Assembly (NCBI GenBank): GCA_023053685.1
Contig: JALIGW010000002.1
Location: forward strand, 41,039,720-41,103,719
Length of the DNA stretch: 64,000 bases
Direction: 5' to 3'
Source of the DNA: Diadophis punctatus similis
Taxonomy: Eukaryota; Chordata; Lepidosauria; Squamata; Dipsadidae
Position numbers and translations under genes: made by a program. Under the pieces are notes generated by a model. It ran no database searches, was not told where the DNA came from, and saw nothing but the letters and a program-made list of their open reading frames with translations. Shown piece by piece: positions 1 through 11,780 of this stretch (position 1 is its first letter; each line of letters opens with the position of its first letter).

Positions 1-166
1 GAGGTCAGGTGGGTGTGGCTTCAGGTGGGCATGGTCATGTGGTCATGTGACTGAGTGGGTGTGGCCAGGTTGTCATGTGACTGGGTGGATGCGGCCAATT
101 TAGCAGTCCATTTTGCCAGGGAGCAGGGGTTGGACTAGATGACCTCTGAGGTCCCTTCTAGCTTTT
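1..166 (+). repeat. CR1-like 3' end preceded by short tandem repeat
   Basis: The first 100 bases hold two diverged copies of a unit of about 30 bp built on CATGTGACTG followed by GTGG and GGCCA. The end (about 127-160) reads GGTTGGACTAGATGACCTC then AAGGTCCC-like bases, which is the well-known terminal signature of amniote CR1 LINEs. I infer a truncated CR1-family tail, possibly cut by the window edge. No coding part is visible. Confidence 0.6.
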
Positions 167-224
167 GATGTGCTGTTTCAAAGCATCCTCTGAAGCTGTG
201 TCTAGTGCCAGCCAGGTTTATGGT

Positions 225-300
225 CCTCCCTCCCTCCCTCCCTCCCTCCCTCCTTTCTTTCTTTCTTTCTTTCTCTCTCTTTCTCTCTTTCTCTCTTTTT
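225..300 (+). repeat. Pyrimidine microsatellite (CCCT)n-(CTTT)n
   Basis: Runs of CCCT pass into CTTT and then CTCTTT, all pyrimidine on the plus strand. It follows the CR1-like tail after about 60 bases. Confidence 0.9.
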
Positions 301-788
301 TCTGTGGGAAGCATAAAATAAAATATTACTCACAAGAAAAGGCTCACAGAAAAACAAGCTGCTAACAAAGAACCTGCCTGAAGCTCATTCCACATTCCTC
401 CCGATAGATATAATGAGATAATGACTGTATATAAAGTGGAAGCCTGATGTTTGGCTCCATTTACACAAGCAGGCAAACAGATCCCTAGAAAACCCATTCA
501 AGATGGGATATTTTGAAATTTCCCATGGCAAGATTTGGCAGCTAACAAAACACAGTAGTAGAATCAGAATAAGCAGCTCCACACTCAAGACCTGACACAG
601 GACAAAAGTCATTTAGCCACAATGGGAATCACCCAAACCCTTTTAGAAACACAAAGCCTATATTGCACAAACCCCAAAACTTCAAAAACATAGAACCATA
701 TAAGAATCCTTCCTTTTATCCACTGCTGAATGTCACGTCACTTCTGCAACTAAAAACCTCCTTCCGAGCAGCTTCCAAAGGCTTTTCA
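301..788. other. No gene seen, AT-rich unique-looking DNA
   Basis: Only short chance frames occur. I see no splice-flanked exon, RNA gene or recognisable repeat here. Confidence 0.5.
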
Positions 789-796
789 ATTTAAAG

Positions 797-883
797 CAGG
801 AGTCTCCAAAGTTTGCAACATTAAGACTTGTGGATTTCAACTCCCAGAATTCCTCCTCATGCGGCTAAGTTTGGAGACTCCTG
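797..883. mobile_element. Short foldback hAT MITE (CAGGAGTCTCC family)
   Basis: Ends are CAGGAGTCTCC and GGAGACTCCTG, with the internal CTCCCAGAATTCC block of this squamate family. It is flanked by a perfect 8-bp target duplication ATTTAAAG (789-796 and 884-891). CAGNG ends plus an 8-bp duplication are hAT hallmarks. At 87 bp it is shorter than the copies near 12.0 and 47.5 kb, so part of the right arm is lost or diverged. Confidence 0.88.
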
Positions 884-965
884 ATTTAAAGCGACAGCAT
901 TTGTTTTTCTTCTTTGCCAAGCGATCTCCCGGCTGGAAAGTGAGTCCTGATTTTTCCTTCTAACA

Positions 966-1040
966 CCTCCCTCTTTCTTTTTCTTTCTTTCTCCCTTCCC
1001 TTCCCTTTCCTTCCCCCCTCCCCCCTCCCTCTTTCTTTCA
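966..1040 (+). repeat. Polypyrimidine tract
   Basis: An almost pure C/T stretch with CTTT, CCCTT and poly-C blocks. It precedes the MITE fragment and the LINE relic. Confidence 0.8.
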
Positions 1041-1093
1041 GGTGAATCGGCAAGGAAAAAAGGCTTTAAAAAGTTTTTTAAAAAAACCAGGAA

Positions 1094-1212
1094 GTGATGA
1101 TGTCGGGACGAGTAGGCAGAGCCTCGCGCTGCCATCGCTACCGGTTCTCCGAACCAGCCACTGCAACCACTACCTACTCACCCGAACCGGGCCGAACTGG
1201 GAGGATTTCACC
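1094..1212. mobile_element. Fragment of CAGGGGTG-family hAT MITE
   Basis: The stretch contains CTACCGGTTCTCCGAACC and ends in GGATTTCACCCCTG, the 3' terminus shared with the copies near 37.4 and 56.5 kb. The 5' terminus and a target duplication are not visible, so this is a truncated copy abutting the LINE. Confidence 0.65.
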
Positions 1213-2400
1213 CCTGACTATAAAACTCGATCAGGGTAAAGCAATAGATGCAATTTACATAGACTTTTGTAAAGCCTTTGATTCAGTGGTACATGACAAA
1301 CTACTTCTGAAACTAAAATCTTATGGCATCTCTGGACCCCTACATGATTGTATAACTGTGTTCCTGTCAAACAGACAACAAGTGGTTAAAATAGAGAGTG
1401 CTCTATCAAATCCTGCACCTGTCAATAGTGGTGTCCCTCAAGGCAGTGTTCTAGGACCAACACTCTTCATACTTTGCATAAATGACCTTTGTGATCATAT
1501 TATATGCAACTGCATTCTCTTCGCCGACAATGTTAAACTATTTAACACCACAGACAATACTACTACCCTTCAAAAAAACCTTGACTATGTATCAGTGGTC
1601 AAACAATTGGCAACTTCAAATCTCAACCAACAAATGTTCTGTCTTACACATTGGCCAAAAGAATCAGAACTCAAAATACAAACTTGGAGGACATGACCTT
1701 GTAGATGACTCTAACTCTGTCAAGGACCTTGGAGTACTCATATCTAATGATCTAAGTGCCAAAGCCCACTGTAACAACATTGCCAAAAAGGCACTAAGAG
1801 TAGTCAATCTAATCTTGCGTAGCTTCTTCTCTGGCAATATTCTTCTCTGGAATTGAGGGAATCCAGAAATATTTCACGAGAAGAGTCCTCCACTCCTCTG
1901 CTCACAACAGAATACCTTATTCCACCAGACTTTAAATCTTGGGCTTAGACAACTTAGAACTGCGTTGCCTTCGATCTGATCTAAATGTAGTTCATAAAAT
2001 TATCTGCCACAATGTCCTACCTGTCAATGATTACTTCAGCTTCAACTGCAACAATACACGAGCACACAATAGATACAAACTTAATGTAAACCGTTCCAAA
2101 CTCGATTGCAGAAAATATGACTTTAGCAACAGAGTGATCAATGGCTGGAACTCACTACCTGACTCTGTGGTTTCTTTCCCAAACCCCCAAAACTTTAACC
2201 TTAGACTGTCTACTGTCGACCTCACCCCATTCCTAAGAGATCTGTAAGGGGCGTGCATAAGCGCACCATTGTGCCTACTTTCCCTGTCTTACTGTACTAT
2301 TATCCTCATTTATCTGTACTTACTCTGTTTATGTTTATGTTTATATCTATACCTGCTATCTTGTACATGTTTGACAAACAAATAAAATAAATAAATTAAA
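1213..2400 (+). pseudogene. Decayed jockey-superfamily LINE (CR1/Rex1-like) with RT and 3' end
   Basis: Translation shows non-LTR reverse transcriptase blocks: AIYIDFCKAFDSVVH, then SGVPQGSVLGPTLF, then LFADN where the active-site FADD should be. The catalytic pair is therefore damaged. The coding continues in at least three frames (1213-1696, about 1670-1856, 1939-2247), so there are two or more frameshifts. The last piece ends with NRVINGWNSLPDSVV and a stop at 2247. The 3' UTR contains CATGTTTGACAAACAAATAA and ends in an A/T-rich (AAAT)n tail. The 5' half, including any endonuclease, is missing. A second copy of the same family lies at 44.9-45.7 kb. Clade assignment within the jockey superfamily is uncertain. 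Confidence 0.85.
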
Positions 2401-3883
2401 TAAATAAATTTAAAAATCCAAAGACACAACTTGGCTTTTCTTGATCTATAGATACTGTTCTTCTTTGTTCTAATACTAGGCTGGACACTGGAGGAATACC
2501 TGGAATAGAATCAGATAGTCTGAACATTAAAGTAGAAATAAAGCCTGATGCTGAAAGAGGATCCTGTATTCCTGACATCTGCCACCCTCATCTCATTCTA
2601 TCAACATAGATCTCAGCACTAAATGGTTCTTGACTTTGGATCAACTCTGTCATTCTTTTTATACAGAAGACATTTCTTTTAATATGGAAGTGGATAGTTC
2701 ACTCTTATTGTATTATTCTAATTATGTGACATTGATGTATAGCTTCATTATTTTCAGTCTGCAGAAGATTAAAAAAAAACAACCTAGTATAAAGTTAAAA
2801 TTGTGGGTTTTTAAACTTAATTTTCCTTCCCAAGAGTTAAGTAATAATATATTCTGTGTGAGTAACAATCAATCGAGCTATCTGAAATTTCAGGGTTAAG
2901 TGATCTTGACTTTTTAAATGACTTTTCCTTACCAATAAAGACACCAGAATATTACAGCTTGACACTGAAGATGTAAGATGCAGCCCGAGCAGTGATATAC
3001 AATAATCTAACAATTTGTTGCCAAGTTCTTTGAAAACTGTGTGAAAAAGGATATCTTAGAAAAATAGTCATGCCAATTCAATTATTGGCATTCAGTAAAA
3101 GGACATTCCAGTGGGGTTTAACCCTTAAGATAAAATTTTGTAAGCTAATACATGTGATCATTCCAGCATATGTTGTAAAAATAAATATACTGAAATAAAG
3201 TAACCAAGCACACTTAGTAGTTATGTGAAAATCTTGGAGCCCAAAAAGATTGTGGAACAACAATAATGGCTATATTTTAGTTTCCTAAATATGTTCTATT
3301 TTCTCTGCATATGGGTTCAAGGAACACACCACTTTGACAAAGTCCTTAGGCAGAACAACTAGGTTAATTTAACTAGATGCATAAGGAAGGAAGAAGCCAT
3401 AATGGAAAAGGACCAATTAGTTTCCAAATCCTTTACTTTAATAATGAATAGTAGGCTCATGAATTTAGCAAGACTAGAAAGACATCTATGGCTACATAGC
3501 TATGTATAAAATAGAAATGCTAAGGAAGAAATATTCCTGTCACATTTCATGGAATCTAGAAGAAACAGATCTGAATACAACATGGTGCATAATGTCTCCT
3601 GAAGTTCAGTAGCTTAACACCTTAACCCCTCTTTGGTGAATCTTCTGGACCTCTAAGTGGTTTTTGATATAATCAGTGTTGGTATTTGTTATATCTAATT
3701 TGTGATTTGTGGGCATTATAAAATTGTTTAGTATCATATTAATGGATGCCACAGATTTTGTTGTATGTATCATAGTTTTAGTAGCTCTACCAAGCCATTG
3801 CAATGATGACCAAGCTGTCATTAGTATGATGATAACATGTAGCTATATTTCTCCTTATAAAATGAGTTGGATTAGCCTATATA
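2401..3883. other. No gene seen, AT-rich
   Basis: No exon-like frame, RNA gene or clear repeat found. Short frames here have no family resemblance. Confidence 0.5.
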
Positions 3884-3891
3884 GATACTGG

Positions 3892-4028
3892 CAGTGGTGG
3901 GATTCAGCCAGTTCGCACCACTTCGGGAGAACCAGTTGTTAACTTTCTGAGCAGTTTGGGGAACTGATTGTTGAAAGAAATCATCAGGGCAGAGAACCAG
4001 TTGTTAAATTATTTGAATCCCACAACTG
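3892..4028. mobile_element. 137-bp hAT MITE with perfect target duplication
   Basis: Ends are CAGTGGTGGGATTC and GAATCCCACAACTG. The 8-bp duplication GATACTGG flanks it at 3884-3891 and 4029-4036. Internal GAACCAGTTGTTAA motifs occur twice. It belongs to the CAGNGGTGNNNTTC group that recurs across the window. Confidence 0.92.
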
Positions 4029-4036
4029 GATACTGG

Positions 4037-4330
4037 ATATGTGTCATGAAACAAATCTTAGGAAGATGGGTTAGACTAGACAGAGAAGAAGAATGCAGTT
4101 CCCCTGAAACAGCAGATATGTATCTAAACTTAGGCATACATCTTGCTCCATAGATGCTGTTTGTGGCCAAATTGTCCCAACAGCATGAAATATTACTATC
4201 AATGTTGTCTGGTGCACTATTAAGTTTATTTGTTGATCAGAAATAGTCTATCCATAGTGATGCAGAAACATCTGACAAATTCTTGTTTCAATTATTATAT
4301 TAGCAAAAGACTGATGACAGGATATTAGCA
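4037..4330. other. No gene seen
   Basis: AT-rich, with no recognisable feature. Confidence 0.45.
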
Positions 4331-6060
4331 AATGTCAAATCAAATATCTTTATTATGGTCTTTGACCAGCCTTTACAATAAAATAGTGCAATAAAAAGAG
4401 AAATAGTTTAATTTAGCAATTAGTTATTGGGGAAGGAAAAAAATAGGCAATAAAACTGCATATCTAATTTAAAAACGTGCGCAGTTGCATAACTTGGTGA
4501 AAATATTTGACCACTTGATATGTGAGTGTAGGGTTAGCATCCCTTAAAATAATGCACATTTTTTTTTGGTGTGGCCCTCATATTTGGAAATGATTGAGCA
4601 ATAAGAGCACATCTTGGGGTATCATAGAAAGGGCACCAGATGAGGACATGGGCAAGAGTTTCTACCTCCCTGGATTCCCAAGGGCAAAGATTCATTGAAT
4701 AAGGAATCCCATGAAATCTTCTCTCCACTAGAGCTGATGGGAGGGCATCAAATAAGGGTCTAGAAATGACCCATCTGTATGTGCTTAGATTGTATAAGTA
4801 CCCCGTAATAGAGGGTTTGCAACTATCTCATGGCTGGAGATAAAGTTCAGGGGGACTAGTGATATTGTTTTGGTGATAAATGTCCCTGATTCTCTCTTTT
4901 ACTATTGATTTGGCCTTCTCCAAGGTTAATTGGCCTCAATATTCAGGAGAGTAACTAAGACTTCAAGGTTCTGCTATGCAGGTGTGGTACCAATGGGATT
5001 GGTAGTTGTCTGATAGCAGCAGAGTCATCATGGGGTCAAACTTCAATCTAAGACCTGAGTTTAGAATTATAGTCCAAATCTGAATCTTAATATTTGGCAT
5101 GTTAACTTCAAGTCTCAATAATGCATTGGGGGGGGTGCATTTTGGGGTGTCAAAAAAAATCCTGACAAAATTTTATTGAATGGCTTCTTAAGGCTTCAGG
5201 TTTGTGTATGGCAAAGTTGTATCCCATATAATAGCTGGGAAACTTTTTTAGCTGTAAACAATTTAATTGCTGTTGAGATGTAATTTGCACCCTGTTGCCT
5301 ATGAAATTTAATTATTGCTTGTGTGCTCTTTTGGGAAGTAGTAGTGACATAATTTACTTGGGCTGTTAATTTCCTCAAGACCTAAGGTAATATGCCTGAG
5401 TATTTAAACATTTAACCTATTGCAGTTCATGTGAAATAATTATCCATTTGTGCTTTGGTTTTCAGTTAGAAAAGATTAAAACTTTAGATTTGTCATGATT
5501 CATTATTAATTGTTCCTCGTCATCGTGGGATGCCAGGGTTCTCAGTGCCTGCTTTGTATCTACAAAAGACAAGGAAAGGAGAACTGCCTTGTCGGCATAG
5601 AGTAAAATTGGAACATGCCTATTGGCTAATTTAGAAGCATGGATAACATTGTTTGGAGAATTTTAATCAGAGAATTGATGTAAAGAGCGGTAGTGGTAGG
5701 ATGCAGCAATTTTCACCCCCTTAGCAGTCTGAATAAAGTGGGGAAGCTCTCCTCCCCAATTACATCTCACCCTAAGCCTGGTTTTATGACAGAATTGATG
5801 AATTAGAAACAAGAGTCTTTTAGCTATTTAGGAGCTGCTCAGAATGTCCCAAGGTCTTATGCTAGAGATATTATCAAAAGCTGCCTCGAAATCAATAAAG
5901 GCTGCATATAGATACAGGTCATATTTGTATATATATATATCTGCCAGATGTATTAACAAATGTCACTGTTAGCATAGTATCTTTGCCTCAAAATAGTTGC
6001 ACTCATTTTGTTTTAAGAGACGGTAGTGAAGACATTAATATTAGTCTGCCAGAAATTTTA
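4331..6060 (-). pseudogene. R4-like non-LTR retrotransposon relic
   Basis: Read on the minus strand, the block near 5890 gives YAAFIDFEAAFD (RT motif with catalytic D). Near 5680 there is ALYINSL, and near 5600 VPILLYADKAVLLS, matching the LLYADDAVLLS motif of R4-type elements except that the second catalytic aspartate is Lys. At 4534-4728 the C-terminal part shows a zinc-knuckle-like block with Cys, Cys, His and Cys around ETLAHVLIWCPFY, which R2/R4-type proteins carry after the RT. The 3' end near 4331 is AT-rich and tail-like. Stops and frameshifts are frequent, so it is dead and old. R4 assignment rests on motif similarity only. Confidence 0.72.
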
Positions 6061-6701
6061 GATCTGAAAGGAATATAATAATAGGGACGCAAGGCAGTAC
6101 TCCGATACAGCCCTCTAACCATGGGATGTCTTCTTTTGGAAATGTGCCTATCCTTACTTTGTTGTTTTTTTTAACATGGACAAGACTTGTTTACATATTT
6201 CAGCATTTCTGAGAAATTAATCGCCAGAACAATGATCTTTTGACAGTTCACTTTGTCATTGGTTTATGATTTAATTGAAATTTATTCAAAAAAATTAATG
6301 TTGTTGTTTACTCCCCTCTTTTACAAAAGCAAGCTATACATCTGATTTTTTAAAAATCTGATTGCGTTGTAAACATTACAGCATTCTGTCTGCATTACAA
6401 CATTTCTATATTCATCGTTATCTTGAATTATTATTATTTTTAATCTAACCCTCAGTCTTCTTCTATTCTATTGTTTTGCAGGGGAAGACATTGATCAGTA
6501 CATTGCCTTGGGAGCAGCTTTGACAGCCTATCATGTATCCAAGGGAAATAATAAATAGATTTGAACAATTTGACTGCTTCACATAAATTAAAAGGGTAAA
6601 TAATAGGGGGAGATGAGCAGGACTAAGACCTTGAAACAGGATTTGGACCTTGGGGAACATTCTTAATCCATTTTCTTTTTCACAATATTTCCTCCCAAAA
6701 T
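6061..6701. other. No gene seen, AT-rich
   Basis: No feature recognised. An apparent polypyrimidine-CAG near 6480 is not followed by a convincing exon. Confidence 0.45.
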
Positions 6702-7049
6702 GAGAGAGAGAGGGGGGGAGGGGGGAGGGAGGGAGGGAAGGGGGGGAGAGAGAGGGAGGAAGGGGGAGAGAGAGAGAGGAAGGGGGAGAGAGAGAGAGGA
6801 AGGGGGAGAGAGAGAGAAAGAGAGGGAGGGAGGGAGAGAGAGGGGGGAGGGAGGGAGGGAGGGAGGGGAAGGGGGGAGAGAGAGGAAGGGAGAGAGAGAG
6901 AGGGAGGAAGGGGGAGAGAGAGAGAAAGAGAGGGAGGGAGGGAGGGAGGGGAAGGGGGGAGAGAGAGGAAGGGAGAGAGAGAGAGAGGGAGGGTGGGAGG
7001 GAGGGAGGGAGGGAGAGAGAGAGGGGGGAGGAGGGAGGGAGAGAGAGAA
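6702..7049 (+). repeat. 348-bp homopurine tract with higher-order repeats
   Basis: All bases are G or A except one T at 6994. It mixes (GA)n, GGGA and GGAAGGGG blocks. A longer unit of roughly 90 bp that includes GGGAGGGGAAGGGGGGAGA occurs near 6856 and again near 6946, so the tract grew by segmental duplication as well as slippage. The long serine/proline/leucine frames it creates are artefacts. Confidence 0.95.
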
Positions 7050-8402
7050 TTAACTTTCCATGGGCAATAATGAGAAGAAAGCAAAAAGTCATGAAGGGTC
7101 CCGAGACATTTTGGAATGTAAAATGTAAAAACATCCTTTATTACTGATGTTTCATTCATTTAAACACCTTTAAAGCCATTAGCTTATTTTTAGTTAAGAT
7201 TCATTAAATACCATGCCACGGACACATTTTTAATAAATACATTTCAAAGGCTTGCAGCTTAATGGGGATGCGGAGATGAAAGGAAGATATTCACAAGCAA
7301 AAATATAGTGGGAAATGATAAAGTGGTTTATTTCTTGAATAATACTTCATTTGCTTAAGAAGCATCTCACTAATGCAAGGACTATTCTTGATCTCAAGCC
7401 CAATCTGAAAGCCCAATTTAATGTGAACCTGAGCTATTATTCTCTTACCCAAGTCTGAAAGAGTGGAAGAGTATAATATTTAATTTGTGCCTATGAATAA
7501 TTACAAACAGAGTGCAGAGTAATCCTGGAGAGTTATCCAATACCCTCACTTTGAAATAAAAGCTAATCTATTCTGCCAAGTGGAACAAGAGAAGCAGATG
7601 AGCCAAAGTTATAATCAGTTGCTTGTTCCCTGGTCACAGCAGTTCTACGTCCTACATACATCGCATGCTGTTTCTTTCTGAAGATGTGTGATGAAGGAGA
7701 AAATTGGCTTGGAATTATTTTACTTTCACTGTCAAGAGATATTTAAGACTCATGGGCTTCTTATGTGGATATGGGAAACAATTGCCATCCTAAGGCTTAT
7801 GCAAATCTAAAGAAGGGTGTACAGCCAAAATTATAGAACAAATAGGGGGCCATTCATTTGCTGATACATCTTACTTCTTAGAAAATGATGCAGGTAGGCA
7901 TGAAAGTAAAGCTGTGACTTTATTTTAAAAGTTTCCCCCCCCCCCAAATCCTCTTAGAATATGTTAATGATAAAAAGAGTAAAAAAAGGGTATTAAGGAC
8001 AATTAGGGACAGCCTGATACGAAACAATTTCATCAAATTAGTAGCTATAACAAATTGAACTCTTTCCTTTATGGTTTTGATTCAGATCTTGCCCCTAGTT
8101 TCTGCTTTTGGCAGATTAAAAAAATCTTCAACTGAATCAAAACTTGAGCATATATATTTTTTCTTCTTTTACATCCAGCATATAGGCAACCATCATGAGA
8201 AAAAAACATTAAATCTGTGAATTCAGTATTAATAGTATAACCTATATACTACTAAAACTCTCATTCGTGTAACTTTTAACTGGGAGAAATGGTGCCTCAT
8301 AGAGCTACAAGTTTTGAACCAAGGAGCCTCAAATGGATGAAATCTCTCCAATCCCACATGGCATGCCTTATGCATTTCCACACACCTCTCCTAATCCATG
8401 TG
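7050..8402. other. No gene seen, AT-rich
   Basis: Contains a 13-C run near 7936. No exon, RNA gene or clear repeat is recognised. Confidence 0.5.
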
Positions 8403-8410
8403 GCACCTCG

Positions 8411-8637
8411 CAGGGGTGGGTTCTGGATCCTTTTGCTGCCGGTTCACTTAGGGTCGTGCTGTGCGTGCGCCCGCAGCAATCAAAAAATAGCTTCTGTGCA
8501 TGCGCAGAAGCAAAAATCCAAGATGGCAGCGCCCACGGAGACACCGACAGAACTGGCTCCGTGATGTCATCACCGAACTACTAACGGTTCTAAAGAACTG
8601 GTTAGAACCAGTAGGAACCCACCTCTGGCACCTCTGG
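8411..8637 (+). mobile_element. hAT MITE, CAGGGGTGGGTTC type with CpG-rich core
   Basis: Ends are CAGGGGTGGGTTCTGG and GGAACCCACCTCTG, with a 7/8 target duplication (GCACCTCG at 8403-8410, GCACCTCT at 8638-8645). The core holds TGTGCATGCGCA at 8495-8506, one change from the 12-bp palindrome in sister copies, then AAGATGGCAGC and TGATGTCATCA. The internal order matches the copies at 26.8, 52.2 and 63.6 kb. Confidence 0.9.
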
Positions 8638-8728
8638 CACCTCTGGGACATACCATGCACTCTTCCTAACCCACACCATCTCCATGCTTCCTACCTTGTC
8701 TGCATAACTGTGTTGTCCTGCTCCCTCT

Positions 8729-8756
8729 CCCTCTCCCTCTCCCTCTCCCTCTCCCT

Positions 8757-8799
<43 letters not shown>

Positions 8800-8822
8800 C
8801 CTCCCTCCCTCCCCCCCCTCTC
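8729..8822 (+). repeat. (CCCTCT)n and (CT)n microsatellite
   Basis: About eight CCCTCT units pass into (CT)n, (CCCT)n and poly-C. Confidence 0.95.
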
Positions 8823-8828
8823 TCACAC

Positions 8829-9489
8829 GTAACTATCATTTAGTGGGTTTATTAACCAAAAACCTAGAACTGTCCCAATTAAATCAGACCAATCTAGTCG
8901 ACAGAACAATGGCCAATGAGTCCACAAGGCACTTGAAAGTTTCCCAATCAAAATAAACCCACCAGGCAAAATTAAATCCACAATACAAGAGGATTTACAA
9001 GGCATGATCCAAGTTAAGGCAAGAAAAGACCAGAGTTCACAAGGTGTCAATCCAAAGGAAGGCAAGAATCACAATGACCAGAAAACACACAGCTAGGAAA
9101 TGAACAAATTTTTCCCACAATTGCTTCCATCTGTCTACTGTGCTAAATAGCCAGCTTCTAGCGCAGCCCATCAAGAAAGGCGAGGCTTCCTTCTCGCAAA
9201 TAATCTGGCTGACCTTCTCTGCTCCTGCCTTTTCTCTGTCCTATGTGTCCTTGGATCAGATGCAGAAGGCAGCTCCTCTTCCTCATCACTGACTGGCTGC
9301 AGCTGTGTGCTTTCTCCATCTGAAGCCTCAGGACTGTCCTGCTGCAGCTGTGCTTGAGACAAATCCCTCTCAGAAGGCTGCTTGGTGCTGTTAACCAACT
9401 CCCCTCCAAATATGCCTGGAACTGGTTCATCTTCCTCTGAACTGATATTTGGAGAGAAATCTGGAGAAGCATCCAAGGGAGTCATCACA
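8829..9489 (-). mobile_element. Unclassified interspersed repeat with acidic/basic reading frame
   Basis: On the minus strand an open frame of 105 codons (9171-9488) has an acidic N-terminal half (SSEEDEPVP, SDEEEELPSASD) and a basic end (RRSARLFARRK). It is followed by about 340 bp containing an AATAAA-like signal near the end. The layout resembles the 3' end of an LTR-type or similar retroelement, with a basic tail of a polyprotein then a terminal repeat. I cannot see matching terminal repeats or a target duplication and do not assign a family. A host origin is not excluded. Confidence 0.35.
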
Positions 9490-9640
9490 TTAACACCTCA
9501 TATATCCCATGCATCCTTCTTGATCTGTGCCACCCACACCCCATGCACTCAATTTGCCCCATACAGCACCTCTCATTAACCCTTATCCACCCATCCTGAC
9601 CCATCTTCACACCTGAGCACTCTCCCCAATCTACATAGCA
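9490..9640. other. C/A-rich unclassified sequence
   Basis: C-rich text with CCCATGCA-like repeats resembles 8350-8402 and 8646-8705. The two may be one older sequence split by the MITE, microsatellite and repeat between them. Confidence 0.3.
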
Positions 9641-9800
9641 ATAGCAATAATACTTAGACTTATATACTGCTCCATAGTGCTTTACAACACTCTGTCAGTG
9701 GTTTACAGAGTCAGCATATTGAACCCAACAATCTGGGTCCTCATTTTACTGACCTTGGAAAAATAAAAGGCTGAGCCTATCAGCCCATCATGTATAACCT
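9641..9800 (-). mobile_element. tRNA-derived SINE, 3' part, minus strand
   Basis: Shows the AGCAAT tail units, then TTAGACTTATATACTGC and CAATCTGGGTCCTCATTTTA. These match the SINE at 45.3 kb and the fragment at 24.75 kb. The head with the promoter boxes has decayed beyond recognition. Confidence 0.75.
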
Positions 9801-9973
9801 CATTCTCTCAGTCACCTGACAGTAACCACCTACTTGCTGGCCTTGTACTTGCAACTTGCTGTTGGCTTCCACACTGACTTTCTTCCTGCAAGTTTCCCAC
9901 AACTAAATTAAATGGGGAAGACTGCAGGAATTTTAGGAAGAGAGGGAAATAATGACAGAATGACACAATGGTG

Positions 9974-10071
9974 GAGGGAGGGAGGGAGGGAGGGAGAATG
10001 GAAGGAAGGAAGGAAGGAAGGAAGGAAGGAAGGAAGGAAGGAAGGAAGGAAGGAAGGAAGGAAGGAAGGAA
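9974..10071 (+). repeat. (GGGA)n-(GGAA)n microsatellite
   Basis: GGAG units followed by about 16 GGAA units. Confidence 0.95.
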
Positions 10072-11780
10072 GATTTCTCATGCTCCCTGCCAGCTTACCA
10101 CAAGAAAACTCAGGGGAAAGCCAAGGGGAAATCGGAGATCACTCCCACTCTCACCAATTTTTTGCCCATCAGTGGTAATTTTGTTTCTGTTTATGTAAGG
10201 AAGTATCTCTGAAACAATGATTCAAAGGTGCATGACATGTCTAATAATATCATATTTGTAGCTAAATGATACTTTCTTAATGTCTTAGGTATTTTAACAA
10301 AAATGTGTTAATATTTACATATAAAAAAGAGAATTACTACAATTCAGTAGTTAACATTATAATAGCAAATTAAATAGTAAATTAAGCCAACTATACAAAT
10401 TGCACACATTCACTTATTTGGCATTAGGGAGAAGGATTAGCAGTGTGTGATATCAAACAGATTAAAGGTTGACCTTCTTTATTTTACGTAAGATCAAATG
10501 TTTATTTCATCCCATGTTCCCTCGCCCACCTGAGGCTATTTTCCTTCCTTTATCCAATTGTTGCCTTCACTTTTACTGTCATAAAGGCTGATGAATATGA
10601 TGTCTATGTCTATGAATATGCCGGCAGTTATATTCTGTAATCTGTTTCCTCTGTTCCTCCCCACTCCAAAGTCATTAGTTTTCATTTGTCTTTGTTTTCT
10701 TCCAGTGTAGGATGGAAGGTCCTGAATCATCTTTGAAATATTCTAATAAAAGCTGAGATAGAATCCTATTGCTTTGCATGAACTTTATTTGGTAAGGCTA
10801 CCAAGAAAGGCTGTTGAAATGTTATTTTGTTTTTCTGCCTTGGCTTTCCATTATTATTGATTTACTCAATAAAGTCTCCTTCAAATTAGAAAGGCATTCC
10901 AAATGTCTTTATATCTTTACAAAGTTAGAATGATACACCAATATACAATAAATAAATCCAAGTGCCCATTTCAAGCCCTCCTTTTTGAACCATGAAAAGA
11001 GGTTTCAATTTAATATAGAAATAATTATATAATATAAATTATATAATATAAATAATCATATAATATAATATGCACAATATATAACAAAGCGTCTGGCAGC
11101 CTCTTTAAAAAAGTACATTTATTATGGAATCAGGACTCCAGCCTGTGAAAGCTTTATAGTATAATAGATTTGATATGGTTTAAAGTGCCACAAGGGTTTT
11201 TGTTGATTCTGCAAAAAAAGGCTAACACTGTTACCTTCTGAAAAATGACAAACAGAAGTTAACTTCTGCAATATTCTCCTCGGTTTACATTTGTGCTATA
11301 TCAGGAAAATATAAACAATTAGTACATGCATAATGCATTCTTATATATGCCTCCCTGTGTAAGTCTCTTTTATCTAAGAATAAGACCCTTGAACCTAATG
11401 GAAAATATATTATTTCAGAACAGATATGCATAAAACCTGTCCTGTTTGTAATATTTTTGTCACAAGGCTTTGTACTAATTAACTGGGATGATATATACGG
11501 TAGATATTCAAAATTAATTATTCTAATTAAGGCCATGCTTTCTAGGAGAAGCTAAGATAAATAAAATTCTCTTTCCTGGTCAACATTTCTTTCATCCTAT
11601 TTTCCAAGAAAGTGAAACATGATACATGGTCCCTTATATATGTTCTCTTCTGTTTTTCATTCCTATTCTGCATTCTACAATTCATTTGTATATATTTCTT
11701 CACTTCAATTTATCATCACTAATGCCTTGCTAAAAATAAGAGGCGGATGTGTGTGGAGAAGTTGACATTCTTCATTGTCA
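10072..11780. other. No gene seen, AT-rich
   Basis: Includes a 50-bp A/T-only region near 11021-11072 with repeated TATAATATAAAT. No exon or RNA gene recognised. Confidence 0.5.

Noticed and set aside
6463..6560. Possible host exon after TTTTGCAGGGG
   Set aside because: Frame is short, has no family resemblance and lacks a supported donor site.
6463..7159. Long frames rich in Ser-Leu-Pro or Arg-Glu-Gly over the purine tract
   Set aside because: They are translations of simple repeats; no start context, domain or splice structure supports a protein.
8829..9489. Endogenous retrovirus provirus
   Set aside because: No paired terminal repeats, no recognisable gag, pol or env blocks; left as unclassified repeat.
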